Assembly (NCBI RefSeq): GCF_017303275.1
Contig: NZ_JAFKOJ010000002.1
Coordinates: 372,001-436,000 of the forward strand
DNA length: 64,000 bases
Source of the DNA: Bacillus sp. NTK034
GTDB lineage: Bacteria; Bacillota; Bacilli; Bacillales; Cytobacillaceae
Direction of reading: 5' to 3'
Of this stretch, positions 51,720 through 60,265 are shown one piece after another; positions within the stretch are counted from its first letter, which is position 1, and the number at the start of each line of letters is the position of its first letter. Made by a program: the position numbers and the translations under genes. Below the pieces are notes generated by a model that saw only the letters and a list, made by a program, of their open reading frames with translations, had not been told where the DNA came from and did not search any database.

Positions 51720-53171
51720 ATGAAAGTGGCAGCATATATACGTGTTTCAACTGAGGAACAGGTAAAAGAGGGATATAGTATATCTGCACAGAAACATAGG
51801 TTAGAAGCCTATGCGCTATCCCAGGGATGGGAAGTCGTACAGTTTTATGTGGACGAAGGGATCAGCGCAAAGGATCTGAACAGGCCCGAACTGCAGAGAA
51901 TGATAAAGAACCTAGAACAAGGCGTTTTTGATTGTGTGTTGGTTTACCGATTAGACCGCCTTACACGTTCTGTATTGGACCTATACCAGCTTCTAAATAT
52001 CTTTGAGAAGTACAATGTTAAGTTTAAGTCTTCAACGGAAGTATACGACACTACAACGGCTATGGGGCGAATGTTCATAACAATTGTTGCTGCACTTGCT
52101 CAATGGGAACGGGAAAACTTAGGTGAACGTGTTCGCATGGGGATGCAGGAGAAAGCCCGTGAAGGAAAGTGGGTTGCCAGTATAGCTCCCTATGGATATG
52201 ACCGTAATGAAGACGATTTAATCATCAATGAATCAGAAGCAGCAATCGTCCGAAAAATTTACGATATGTATCTCACCGGCAAATATGGCGTAAGCAAATT
52301 AGCGTTATTATTAAATGACCAAGGATTAAAAACTAAATCAGGATCCAGTTGGAATCACAACTCTGTAAAGTATGTATTGACTAACCCTATTTATATAGGA
52401 ACGATGCGTTATAACTACCGTGTAAACAAGGAACAATACTTTGAAATTGATGGTGCAGTACCGGAAATTATTAAAAATGAAGATTTTGAACGTGTACAAG
52501 CTATTTTGCATTCACGCACTACCGCTCACCCACGAACAGCCACAAGTAAATTTATTTTCTCTGGTGTCTTAAAGTGTTCAAGGTGTGGAGCTGCAATGTC
52601 GGGCAAATACAGCACTTCCAAAAGAGGCGATAAAGTTTACCACTCCTATAATTATATTTGCCACAACAAAAGGTTTGGGGCTTGTGACCAACCTCTTATC
52701 AATCAAAATTTCCTAGAAGAACAGTTTGTAAAGCTTATAAAAAATTGGGATGGATCCAAACCAGCAAATGAGGTAGCTAATCAACAAGAAGAAAAGAATG
52801 ACTCAGAATTAAGGGGGCATCAACTAAATAAGGAATTAGAAGAAATAAACAAGCGAAAATCAAAATGGCAATATGCCTGGGTAAATGAAATAATTACCGA
52901 TGAAGATTTTAAAAAGAGAATGGATGAAGAAAACCAAAAAGAAAAAGTGCTCCAACAAGAGTTAGAAGCACTTACAAACACTCACTCACATTATACCCAA
53001 AACAAAATGGATTTAGAACTTTTTTCAAGTTTAGCTTGGAATTGGGGTGGACTTGAAATAAACGAGAAGAAACAATTTGTGCAGCTAGCCATCAGTAAAT
53101 TAGTAGTTGATAAAGTGAATAAAGATAAAACGGCTGAATCAGTTAGTATCATTGATTTTGACGTAAATTAA
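51720..53171 (+). CDS. Large serine recombinase (phage integrase)
   Basis: 483 residues from ATG 51720 (GAGGTGA upstream; an in-frame extension to 51618 lacks support). Catalytic Ser10 in AAYIRVSTEEQ, arginines in YRLDRLTRS (76-84), then the recombinase domain (YGYDRNEDDLIINESEA), a zinc ribbon (CSRCGAAMSG and later YICHNK, GACDQ) and a coiled coil around residues 390-440. It integrates and, with a directionality factor, excises the phage. It ends 6 bases before the attR arm. Confidence 0.96.
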   Translation: MKVAAYIRVSTEEQVKEGYSISAQKHRLEAYALSQGWEVVQFYVDEGISAKDLNRPELQRMIKNLEQGVFDCVLVYRLDRLTRSVLDLYQLLNIFEKYNVKFKSSTEVYDTTTAMGRMFITIVAALAQWERENLGERVRMGMQEKAREGKWVASIAPYGYDRNEDDLIINESEAAIVRKIYDMYLTGKYGVSKLALLLNDQGLKTKSGSSWNHNSVKYVLTNPIYIGTMRYNYRVNKEQYFEIDGAVPEIIKNEDFERVQAILHSRTTAHPRTATSKFIFSGVLKCSRCGAAMSGKYSTSKRGDKVYHSYNYICHNKRFGACDQPLINQNFLEEQFVKLIKNWDGSKPANEVANQQEEKNDSELRGHQLNKELEEINKRKSKWQYAWVNEIITDEDFKKRMDEENQKEKVLQQELEALTNTHSHYTQNKMDLELFSSLAWNWGGLEINEKKQFVQLAISKLVVDKVNKDKTAESVSIIDFDVN

Positions 53172-53898
53172 CATTGCATGTGCCTATTGGTAATACGAGA
53201 TGACCTGTGAGCGCTGCTCTAACTGCAATTTTCGCAGTTTCAGCATCCCTGATTTCACCCACCATAATGATATCGGGGTCATGGCGAAGGATTGCCTTCA
53301 AGCCTGCGGAATAAGATACGCCCGCTTTCTCATTGACTTGAACTTGAAGGACCAAGTCATTCTCTTTTTCAATCGGATCTTCCAGGGTGATCACATTGCG
53401 ATGGAACATATGGGAGGTTTCATTCAGCAGAGAATACAATGTTGTGGTCTTTCCGCTTCCGGTTGGGCCTGTGAAAATAATTAATCCATGAGCATGCTTC
53501 AGTAATGCAAGCATTTTTCTGGTCATGTCTGGAAAAAGGCTGATTTGAAAAAAAGGAATTTGTTCCTGCTGGGGCAAAATTCTGATAACGAGGCTTTCAC
53601 TGTGGCTTGATGGGAGGGTTGAAAATCGCAGTCCAATCATTTGTCCATCTACTTCCAGAGAATAGGCACCGCTTTGCGGCCGCCTCTTTTCACCAATGTC
53701 CATCGAAGCAGTAAATTTAAAATGAGAAATCAGTCTGTCGCACTCTTCTTTGGGGAGATACAGCCTGGGGGTCAATTGGCTGCCGAACCTCAGCTGAATC
53801 AGTGTGTCTTTTTTTCGGGGAATAATGTGGATGTCGGAAGCATGGCTTCTGACTGCGTCTTTAATAATCCTTTCTGCCATTCTTTCAATTAAACTCAA
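53149..53898 (-). pseudogene. comGA: comGA, 5' part (codons 1-233), fused to 16 phage codons
   Basis: Encodes the N-terminal domain (ASDIHIIPRKKDTL near residue 20), Walker A GPTGSGKT at 144-151 and Walker B HDPDIIMVGE near 206-215 of the competence ATPase. Host sequence stops within His233; the frame then reads LVLPIGTCNVNLRQNQ from phage DNA and stops at 53149, inside the integrase 3' end on the other strand. The start is TTG with AAGGTGG upstream. Without the C-terminal half the product should not work as an ATPase. Confidence 0.94.
53178..53222. other. attR: right prophage-host junction
   Basis: Phage arm 53178-53200 starting ATGTGCCTATT, core TG 53201-53202, host arm ACCTGTGAGCGCTGC after it. 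The phage arm matches the attL phage arm at 18 of 23 positions in inverted orientation around the core. Confidence 0.88.
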
Positions 53899-54045
53899 CT
53901 ACTTTTGCACCACCTTTTTCAATTGTTATAGATTATTATTCGACTAATCCCGAGCATTACCTCCATATTCCGGCAATACTTTTTGACGAATTTGTGAATA
54001 AATTATTTCATTCTTTTCATACTAAAAGTGTACCAAATGAATCGA

Positions 54046-54117
54046 TGGGCTATAGCCAAGCGGTAAGGCACCGGACTTTGACTCCGTCATGCGCAGGTTC
54101 GAATCCTGCTAGCCCAG
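54046..54117 (+). tRNA. tRNA-Gln (anticodon TTG)
   Basis: 72 nt without encoded CCA. Acceptor arms TGGGCTA and TAGCCCA pair fully; the anticodon loop is CTTTGAC, giving TTG; the T arm GCAGGTTCGAATCCTGC is regular. The first anticodon-stem pair is a C-T mismatch. B. subtilis also has a Gln tRNA between mgsR and comGA. The phage did not use it as integration site. Confidence 0.95.
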
Positions 54118-54124
54118 TAATCAT

Positions 54125-54153
54125 GGAAGGACACCAGATGTTCCTTCCTTTTT
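54125..54153 (+). terminator. Terminator of tRNA-Gln
   Basis: GGAAGGACA pairs with TGTTCCTTCC (one bulge) followed by TTTTT. Confidence 0.7.
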
Positions 54154-54159
54154 CACTTC

Positions 54160-54199
54160 AAAAAAAGAGAATGCGCATTATATTCGCATTCCTCTTAAA
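54160..54199 (-). terminator. Terminator of mgsR
   Basis: On the minus strand AGAGGAATGCG pairs with CGCATTCTCT (one bulge) followed by TTTTTT. Confidence 0.75.
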
Positions 54200-54201
54200 A
54201 T

Positions 54202-54556
54202 CTATTTCGCAATCTTCTTAAATGCATCCGGATTATAGCCTATGACAATTTTATCTCCGTTTGTCAGTATCGGCCTCCTCAGCAGTTTTGGCCTTCTTAA
54301 TTACCATTTGCACCACTTCCGATAAAGATAATTCCTCAAGGTTCTGTTCCAGTTTTTTGAAGGTTTGGCTGCGGGTCGCTAGCAGCTCGTCAAGTCCGCT
54401 TGTTGTTAAGGAAAGGATTTTTAGTAATTCTCCTGGTGATGGAGTCTCCCTGAAGAGATGCCTTTCTTCAAAATCAATTGAATGTGCTGTCAGCCATTTT
54501 TTTGTCTTTCTGCAGGAAGTACAGCTGGGATATGTGAAAAATGTCAATTGGCTCAT
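54202..54556 (-). pseudogene. mgsR: mgsR, Spx/ArsC-family stress regulator, frameshifted
   Basis: MgsR modulates part of the general stress regulon through RNA polymerase binding and a redox switch. The CTSC pair near residue 12 is present. The first frame runs normally to VVQMVIKK and then reads AKTAEEADTDKRR and stops at 54251. Omitting one G in the GGCC at 54290-54293 restores KKPKLLRRPILTNGDKIVIG and GYNPDAFKKIAK to a stop at 54202, about 117 residues in all. The conserved RPIL motif lies in the shifted frame. A true mutation or a sequencing error are both possible. Confidence 0.85.
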
Positions 54557-54799
54557 ACCTCTTCACCTCACAAATTTAGTATTTCCACACTCATTGCACA
54601 TTATTTGTATAAGTAATGTATACATTATTGTATAAGTAATTAAACTTCATTTGTGAACATTTTCTAAACTTATAGTGATTACAGTGTTAACCTCAATTGA
54701 CTGTATTATAATGGAAGCAGGCCAGGAAGGCGCCAGCTCAATCATATAAATGACAGCTGATGACCTCGGGAATAATTTACCCTTTTGAGGTGACAATAA

Positions 54800-55498
54800 A
54801 TGGAGCAAACATTAAAAATAACTAATGTGTTATCCGATCCAACCCGCTATTATATTTATCAATACATTACGAAAAGACATAAAGATGTGACCGTACAGGA
54901 GATTGCAGATAATTTCAGCATTCATCCCAATGTTGCAAGATTGCATTTATCCAAGCTCGAAGATGTCAATATGCTTGTATCTGAAACAAAAAAAACAGGC
55001 AAAGGCGGAAGGCCAAGCCGGTTATATCGGTTATCTGATGATGTAATTCAGCTGTATTTTCCTTACAGGGATTATCAGATGCTTGCCAAAATAGCCATGG
55101 AGACAATGCTGGAGTTAGGTGAAGAAGGCAGAACGGCACTATATTTGACAGGAAAGAAATTTGGCAGAGAACTGATCCAGCAAGAGCTTAAAAGATTTGC
55201 AGGCACAGAAAAACTTACCTTTGACCAGAAATTAAACATCCTAAAGCATGCTGCTGATATGTCAGGCTTTCACCCTGAATTTGATGCAAATGACGAAAAG
55301 ACCATTATCTATTTCCAAATATATAATTGCCCATTTAAAGAGGTTGCAGCTCGGCACGCAGAGCCTGTGTGCAATATGCATTATGAATATTTGAAGGGTA
55401 TGTTTGAAAGTTTGTTTGATTCTATTCAGCTGGTGGAAAAGCAAAATATGCTGACTGGGTGTGAAGCATGCTCCTACCATGCAATTGTTGGGAACTAA
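54800..55498 (+). CDS. Winged-helix regulator with four C-terminal cysteines
   Basis: 232 residues. N-terminal ArsR/MarR-like winged helix (VTVQEIADNFSIHPNVARLHLSKLEDVNMLV); the C-terminal domain ends with four cysteines arranged C-x13-C-x29-C-x2-C (NCPFKE, VCNMHY, GCEACSY). The layout recalls the Fe-S-sensing SufR type. GAGGTGA precedes the ATG and TATAAT is at 54707-54712. Targets unknown. Confidence 0.8.
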   Translation: MEQTLKITNVLSDPTRYYIYQYITKRHKDVTVQEIADNFSIHPNVARLHLSKLEDVNMLVSETKKTGKGGRPSRLYRLSDDVIQLYFPYRDYQMLAKIAMETMLELGEEGRTALYLTGKKFGRELIQQELKRFAGTEKLTFDQKLNILKHAADMSGFHPEFDANDEKTIIYFQIYNCPFKEVAARHAEPVCNMHYEYLKGMFESLFDSIQLVEKQNMLTGCEACSYHAIVGN

Positions 55499-55658
55499 AG
55501 AACACCCTGAAAAAGAACCGGGCAAAAACAAGCTCAAAAAGCATAACGTTTTTTCCTGTTCTTTTCTGGACTATTTTGAAACCATTATTTACTTTTATTG
55601 AGCATTTACTTTATAATATTGTAGTGATGGACTTGTAAGGGTAAAAGGAGGGATACAT

Positions 55659-55904
55659 ATGGATCGTATGTACAGAGTATTAGGCTTCTGGACGGGAATT
55701 TTCGCCGTTATGTTTTACCTTGGCGATATGTATACAACGTCCTTGATTTTCTTCGGCCAAACAGGATTTTTCCTGCTTTTAAGCTACTTAAAGCTTTCCG
55801 AACGTATGTATATTTATGTTTTTGGAGCATACTTAACCGTTTTCTTCGTAGGCTTCACTTATTGGTCAACATTTATGATGACTCCTGGCGCGGGCGGCCA
55901 CTAA
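55659..55904 (+). CDS. yqgY: YqgY, DUF2626 membrane protein
   Basis: 81 residues with three hydrophobic segments (VLGFWTGIFAVMFYLGDMY, SLIFFGQTGFFLLLSYL, MYIYVFGAYLTVFFVGFTYW). Sequence type and position match B. subtilis YqgY. Function unknown. AAAGGAGGG precedes the ATG. Confidence 0.88.
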   Translation: MDRMYRVLGFWTGIFAVMFYLGDMYTTSLIFFGQTGFFLLLSYLKLSERMYIYVFGAYLTVFFVGFTYWSTFMMTPGAGGH

Positions 55905-55914
55905 CAGCCGATAT

Positions 55915-55946
55915 AAAAAAGCGATGAATCCATCGCTTTTTTATTT
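55915..55946. terminator. Bidirectional terminator after yqgY
   Basis: AAAAAAGCGATG pairs with CATCGCTTTTTT over a short loop, between convergent genes. Confidence 0.85.
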
Positions 55947-55949
55947 TTC

Positions 55950-57011
55950 TCATATTTTCTTTGCCTGAAGTACCAGATGAAATGCTGTACTCATGCCTGA
56001 AGGCATAATCAGACTTCTGATTGCCCGGTTTCTTTTGCTGATAGGAGAAAACGGGTTAGGATCATAATGATCTTCAAGATCCTGTAAAATGCCTGCAGAC
56101 AGCAAAAATTCGTCCTGCCTCATTTTAAATTGGAAATTCAGCCCTTCCTTTTCTCCCATGCGGATCAGGGAATCGAAGTGGATATGGCTGGTTATATCCA
56201 TCTCTCCTGGGTGCTCCAGTACATTATTGATTAAAGAATGCTTGTAATAACCTCTGAGACTTCCATCCCTTCTCATCGGCTCTTGCCATTCCCCATCTGT
56301 ATATCCATAATCGGCAGTCAATACAATGCCTTTATCCAGAGCAGCAGACAAGCTCTGGATCATCTGTTCCATCTGCAGAGGAATTTCAATTCTTTGGCCA
56401 TTGCTAAGTGACAAACCGCTTTCTTCAAGAAATAAGCAAATATCTCCATTTGTTAATGGCACAGCTTTCTCTGCAAGCTCCCCTTCTTTTATGGTTACCA
56501 TAATTTCATGCAATTGATCATTCCTTTTTTCAACCACATGTACGGGCAAGGCATCAAACAGCTCATTTGAAAAAATCATTCCGCAAAAAGGGGTAATTTC
56601 ATCCCAGCTAACTATTTGCCTGATATGATCAGAAAATGCAATCTGTTCCTGCTGCAGCTTCCTATGATAGGGGCTTGTTTCAAGAATGCAGTAATGAAGC
56701 TCTTCATCAGCAATAAGATTCCATTCATCAATGAAAGCTCTGGCGAAACGCCCATTTCCGCCCCCTATTTCGCAGACCTGAAAAGGCAGCTTATACTCCT
56801 TCGCCTTCTGAAAAAACCACTTTGAAATGGTCCTTCCATATATATCAGAAATGTTGCTGCTTGTTATAAAATCTCCTCCAGGCCCAATTTTTGGTGTATT
56901 TTTCATATAATAACCATATTCGGAATGATACAGAGCCTGCTGGATATATTCAGCATAGCTGATCATTTGTTGAGGAGTATTTTTTATAAAATTCATAAAA
57001 AAATCCCGCAT
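55950..57011 (-). CDS. SAM-dependent methyltransferase, MidA/NDUFAF7 family
   Basis: 353 residues. SEYGYYMKNTPKIGPGGDFITS opens the family; CEIGGGNGRFARAF is the SAM-binding motif I, and GMIFSNELFDALPVHVVE follows. Mitochondrial relatives methylate an arginine of complex I; the bacterial substrate is not known. GGGAGTT precedes the ATG. Confidence 0.88.
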   Translation of the reverse strand: MRDFFMNFIKNTPQQMISYAEYIQQALYHSEYGYYMKNTPKIGPGGDFITSSNISDIYGRTISKWFFQKAKEYKLPFQVCEIGGGNGRFARAFIDEWNLIADEELHYCILETSPYHRKLQQEQIAFSDHIRQIVSWDEITPFCGMIFSNELFDALPVHVVEKRNDQLHEIMVTIKEGELAEKAVPLTNGDICLFLEESGLSLSNGQRIEIPLQMEQMIQSLSAALDKGIVLTADYGYTDGEWQEPMRRDGSLRGYYKHSLINNVLEHPGEMDITSHIHFDSLIRMGEKEGLNFQFKMRQDEFLLSAGILQDLEDHYDPNPFSPISKRNRAIRSLIMPSGMSTAFHLVLQAKKI

Positions 57012-57167
57012 AAGAACTCCCTTTTATAAAAAATTCTAGCTTATTGGATACAGCCAGCTCTTCTGTTTTGATCACTGTTTTCACTATTGACATAGTGTTT
57101 TCTCTGTTATATTGTTAGGGTAGTAGCTTAACTATATCCCCTCCCATTTTATATGAATAAAACATCC

Positions 57168-57207
57168 CCCAGAAAAGCCCTTCTCATTGGAGAAGGGCTT
57201 TTCTATT
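57168..57207 (-). terminator. Terminator of yqgX
   Basis: On the minus strand GAAAAGCCCTTCTCC pairs with the GGAGAAGGGCTTTTC arm; T-rich tail (TTTTC). Near-perfect stem. Confidence 0.8.
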
Positions 57208-57213
57208 TTTCAT

Positions 57214-57849
57214 TCAGAACCCATTCAGGAATGGATTGGAATCCATTTCCTGTCCAATTGTCGTAACCGGTCCATGTCCGGGCAGTACCTCTGTTTCTTC
57301 AGGCAATGTTAAGAGCTTATTATGTATACTTTCAAGAAGCTGCTGATGATTGCCGCCCGGCAGATCTGTGCGTCCGATGCTCCCGCTGAATAACGCATCA
57401 CCGGCAACCACGAGATCAGCATCTTTAAAATACAGCGAAATACTGCCGGGAGAATGGCCTGGCGTCTCTAGAATTTTCAAATTAAATTCACCTATGCTCA
57501 ACTCTTGTTCCCCTGTTATAATATGGTCGGCGGTCCTTGCTTTTATAAGCTTGCCTATTTTGAAAAGGTGAGAACCGTTTAAGGCTGGATCTAGAAGCCA
57601 CGCTGCTTCTTTTTCATGTATGTATACAGGAATAGAAAATGCATCTCGTATTTCGTCTACAGCGCCAATATGATCAAAGTGGGCATGAGTAAGAATTACA
57701 GCTAAAGGATTTAGTCCCTTTTGCTCAATAATACCGCTTAGTTTTCTGCTCTCTTCACCCGGATCGAAGATTAAACAATCTTTATTTTTATTTGAAAGAA
57801 CATAACAGTTTGTTTGCAATGGGCCAAGAGGGATCTGATTCCATTCCAT
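57214..57849 (-). CDS. yqgX: MBL-fold metallohydrolase (glyoxalase II-like)
   Basis: 211 residues, equal to B. subtilis YqgX. THAHFDHIGAVDE supplies HxHxDH; further ligands come from ETPGHSPGSI, VVAGDALFSGSIGRTD and VLPGHGPVTTI. Probably hydrolyses S-lactoyl-type thiol esters, substrate unproven. GGGAGGTG precedes the ATG. Confidence 0.92.
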   Translation of the reverse strand: MEWNQIPLGPLQTNCYVLSNKNKDCLIFDPGEESRKLSGIIEQKGLNPLAVILTHAHFDHIGAVDEIRDAFSIPVYIHEKEAAWLLDPALNGSHLFKIGKLIKARTADHIITGEQELSIGEFNLKILETPGHSPGSISLYFKDADLVVAGDALFSGSIGRTDLPGGNHQQLLESIHNKLLTLPEETEVLPGHGPVTTIGQEMDSNPFLNGF

Positions 57850-57937
57850 TGCTTACACCTCCCAGTGTTGGATTAATTGTTTATTATTTTACACTATATC
57901 AGAATGGAATGCCTTAAATCTGCAAAAGGAGAATAAG

Positions 57938-58417
57938 ATGAAAATCCTTTATGGCGTTGAAGCCAGCTATATTATTCAAGATGTGCCCGAATTCATGGAT
58001 CTAATAAAAAAAGAGACTGAACTGTTCGATTTTCAGCAGAGCACTTTTCTGTTTGAGCAGATGGCTTATGCAGAATTTACAAGAAGTATACTTGCCGAAG
58101 CCGGGCTGTTCGAAGAATTTTTTACCCTCTGTTACATAAAATCTGGTGTAAAGGGAGAAACTTTTGATGACTTTGCCGTAGAAACAGACAGCGGATTCTG
58201 CTTGTACACTGAGCTCCTTAGCGCCTTTACTATAACCGGGGGCAGTGCGGAAGATATACGGATGGGTGTCTATCAATTTCAGGAACATTTAGTCTTTACG
58301 GCAAAAGAAGAAGAAATGCCATTGGTTTATTTTTCAGAACTTCACTTAAAGGATTTAATAAACGGCATTGCTGAAGCATATGACATACAAGTGTCATTTT
58401 TAGACCTCGACAAATAG
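57938..58417 (+). CDS. Conserved hypothetical protein
   Basis: 159 residues, acidic, with repeated aromatic/Glu segments (FDFQQSTFLFEQMAYAEFT, EDIRMGVYQFQEHLVF). No motif or membrane segment recognised. AAAGGAG precedes the ATG. Divergent from yqgX. Confidence 0.65.
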   Translation: MKILYGVEASYIIQDVPEFMDLIKKETELFDFQQSTFLFEQMAYAEFTRSILAEAGLFEEFFTLCYIKSGVKGETFDDFAVETDSGFCLYTELLSAFTITGGSAEDIRMGVYQFQEHLVFTAKEEEMPLVYFSELHLKDLINGIAEAYDIQVSFLDLDK

Positions 58418-58542
58418 AAGAAAAAAATATAAAATAAAGGACGAATGTATATACTTGGGTTTTACATAATGGGTATATAACCTGAAGAATGATTTTGATC
58501 TGGCTTTTGCCTGCTGATCACGAAATAAAGGGGGCTGTTTTA

Positions 58543-58716
58543 ATGGGACTACCAATCATTTTTGCATTAGTCGCAGTTCTTGCAGCTTTTGGTGCGTTTA
58601 GCGCACTGAAAAACAAGAACTTCCTTGGCTTGGTTTTTGCTGTAGGAACACTTGCCGTTTTCGGATGGTTCTCTGTAATGACCATAATTAACAGTGGATA
58701 TCCTGCTGTTCACTAG
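58543..58716 (+). CDS. yqgW: YqgW-like small membrane protein (DUF2759)
   Basis: 57 residues from ATG 58543, behind AAAGGGGG, with two transmembrane segments (LPIIFALVAVLAAFGAF and LGLVFAVGTLAVFGWFSV). The frame extends to 58489 but lacks a start signal there. Position matches yqgW. Confidence 0.8.
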   Translation: MGLPIIFALVAVLAAFGAFSALKNKNFLGLVFAVGTLAVFGWFSVMTIINSGYPAVH

Positions 58717-58735
58717 GCTTCAATCTTAAAGAAAT

Positions 58736-58768
58736 AAAAGGGCTTCCCTCAATGGGCAGCCCTTTTAT
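58736..58768. terminator. Bidirectional terminator between yqgW and yqgV
   Basis: AAAAGGGCT pairs with AGCCCTTTT around a 13-base loop between convergent genes. Confidence 0.8.
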
Positions 58769-58770
58769 TT

Positions 58771-59085
58771 TTAGCCATTTAACTGACTTTCAACCCTTTG
58801 TACCTTTTCTTCCATTTTCCTTTTAACATCATGTCTGTCATCAATGCGAATATTGGTCGCCACCCTCATTAGGCCTTTTTCAAAAGGGACTTCATGCATT
58901 GCCTGGATGACCTCAAACAAATCAGGAAGCTCCCCTTCAATAATAGTATTCATGGGTGTCAGCTGAAATCGGATTCTGCCGCTTTCTTCATATTTTTTTA
59001 ATACACGCTGAATGTCTGCCACATAACTGCTGACACTTGGCGTTTCGGTTCCAATTGGAATGACTGTAACGTCTGCAATAGCCAT
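58771..59085 (-). CDS. yqgV: MTH1187-family thiamine-binding-like protein
   Basis: 104 residues of ferredoxin-like fold: ADVTVIPIGTETPSVSSYVA at the start, FQLTPMNTIIEGE and FEVIQAMHEVPF in the middle. The family binds thiamine in known structures. AAAGGAG precedes the ATG. Same order as B. subtilis yqgV-yqgU. Confidence 0.9.
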   Translation of the reverse strand: MAIADVTVIPIGTETPSVSSYVADIQRVLKKYEESGRIRFQLTPMNTIIEGELPDLFEVIQAMHEVPFEKGLMRVATNIRIDDRHDVKRKMEEKVQRVESQLNG

Positions 59086-59101
59086 ATTTTTACTCCTTTA
59101 T

Positions 59102-60265
59102 CTAACTTGATTTATCATTATGTTCTATTAACCGAAAGACTTCTCTTCTGTCGGTCATTATTAATTCTTCGAGATAAAAACCCGCTAAACAGGCTGTACC
59201 ATTGGGTGAGCAGCTGAGCGGCGCATTTTCCATATCTTCCAGAAGCACTTCCTTATCTCCTGTTTCACTGTCAACTGATATAAGCTGAAATCCGCCTGCA
59301 TACATATCACTTTCAGCGCTATACAACGGCTGAAAAGTTATGATTCCCTGAGGAGTCCAGTCATAATACGGTACCAGCCAATCCGAAAACCTTGTCAAAT
59401 GAGGTATTGAGATTGAAGATAACTTCCTGAAATCATTATCCATAAAAGTATACATAGCCTGGTCTGACTGATCTGCTGGCACAGTGATGGTCATGAACCT
59501 GTCTTTGGCCGAATCGAATTGAAAAATGTCTGTCTCAACCTGGGTTTCATTATTTCCTTCAATAGATTGTTTAACCAGCGGTGCAAAAAGTGACGGATTT
59601 TCATTGTCCCAATCAAGGAAGAAAAGATGATTTGAATCCCCCCATTTGGCAAAAGGCTCCCTTAAGTTTAATTCTTCTGATGTACCTTTTGCAATGTCGA
59701 TATGGTAGGAAGTAAAATCCCAGTCTTCAGTAAATGAAGCAATTAATAATGATTCTTCATGATAAGGGTTCCACTCAACAGCGAAGTCAAAGCCTGAAAT
59801 ATTTTTCTCCCAAACAGCTTTCCCATTTGCTTTTATAACGGTTAAAGTTCCTTCATAGGTGCCTGGTGACGTTCGAATCAGAATGTATTTGCCAGCTGGG
59901 CTGACCGTTACGGAAGCAATCGGATGTGAACTTTCATAGAGCAGATTTTGATCGCCTGAAAAGAGGTTATAGGAAAAAACCCTGGAAGCTGCTCCCTCAT
60001 TTACAGTGTAAACAATTTTGTTATCGCTGAGCCAGCCATTTGCTCCCTGAAATTCCCCTTCTTTAATCCGGATAGGCTTAACACTCTTATTTTCAGCATT
60101 ATCAGGTGGTGCGGACGATTCAGAGATTTCAATTTCTTGATTCTTCTTCTGCTTCATCTCAGCTTTTTCCGGCTTTACACAGCCGGTTATTAAAAATAGT
60201 GAAACCATCAGAATAAAAAATAAAAAAAGAAACTTCCCTTGATATGTAGATTGAGTGTTCAACAC
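59102..60265 (-). CDS. yqgU: Lipoprotein with beta-propeller-like repeats (YqgU)
   Basis: 387 residues from GTG 60265 with GGAGGT 6 bases upstream. Signal peptide FLFLFFILMVSLFLITGC with lipobox, a Lys/Glu-rich linker, then repeats such as ASVTVSPAGKYILIRTSPG and FAVEWNPYHEESLLIASF, as in TolB-like propellers. Exported and lipid-anchored; function unknown. Confidence 0.85.
   Translation of the reverse strand: MLNTQSTYQGKFLFLFFILMVSLFLITGCVKPEKAEMKQKKNQEIEISESSAPPDNAENKSVKPIRIKEGEFQGANGWLSDNKIVYTVNEGAASRVFSYNLFSGDQNLLYESSHPIASVTVSPAGKYILIRTSPGTYEGTLTVIKANGKAVWEKNISGFDFAVEWNPYHEESLLIASFTEDWDFTSYHIDIAKGTSEELNLREPFAKWGDSNHLFFLDWDNENPSLFAPLVKQSIEGNNETQVETDIFQFDSAKDRFMTITVPADQSDQAMYTFMDNDFRKLSSISIPHLTRFSDWLVPYYDWTPQGIITFQPLYSAESDMYAGGFQLISVDSETGDKEVLLEDMENAPLSCSPNGTACLAGFYLEELIMTDRREVFRLIEHNDKSS

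Larger units (their letters stand above)
14897..53202. mobile_element. 38.3 kb prophage inserted in comGA, short-tailed (P22-like) gene order
   Basis: Bounded by attL and attR inside comGA. It carries a complete set: serine integrase, repressor/Cro pair, early replication and recombination genes, terminase, portal, scaffold, coat, tail/ejection proteins, holin and endolysin. No structural gene other than the split stabiliser-like gene looks broken, so it may be inducible. Most genes lie on the minus strand, reading towards comGB. No tail tape-measure, tail tube, sheath or baseplate gene was recognised, which with the gene order argues for a short-tailed virion. Confidence 0.93.

Noticed and set aside
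14911..53188. AATAGGCACAT at both prophage ends as a simple direct att repeat
   Set aside because: The two copies are in inverted orientation and lie on the phage side; they are the arms of attP. The shared core is only the CA/TG dinucleotide.
53149..53202. C-terminal tail LVLPIGTCNVNLRQNQ as native ComGA sequence
   Set aside because: It is encoded by phage DNA beyond the core and differs from the true continuation HLVLSTMHT found at 14897.
53899..54045. ComK box upstream of comGA
   Set aside because: The region is AT-rich and has A and T runs, but I found no clear pair of AAAA-N5-TTTT boxes at standard spacing.
54046..54117. tRNA-Gln as the phage integration site
   Set aside because: The tRNA lies about 840 bp outside attR and is complete; the comGA junctions and the reconstructed attP explain the insertion.
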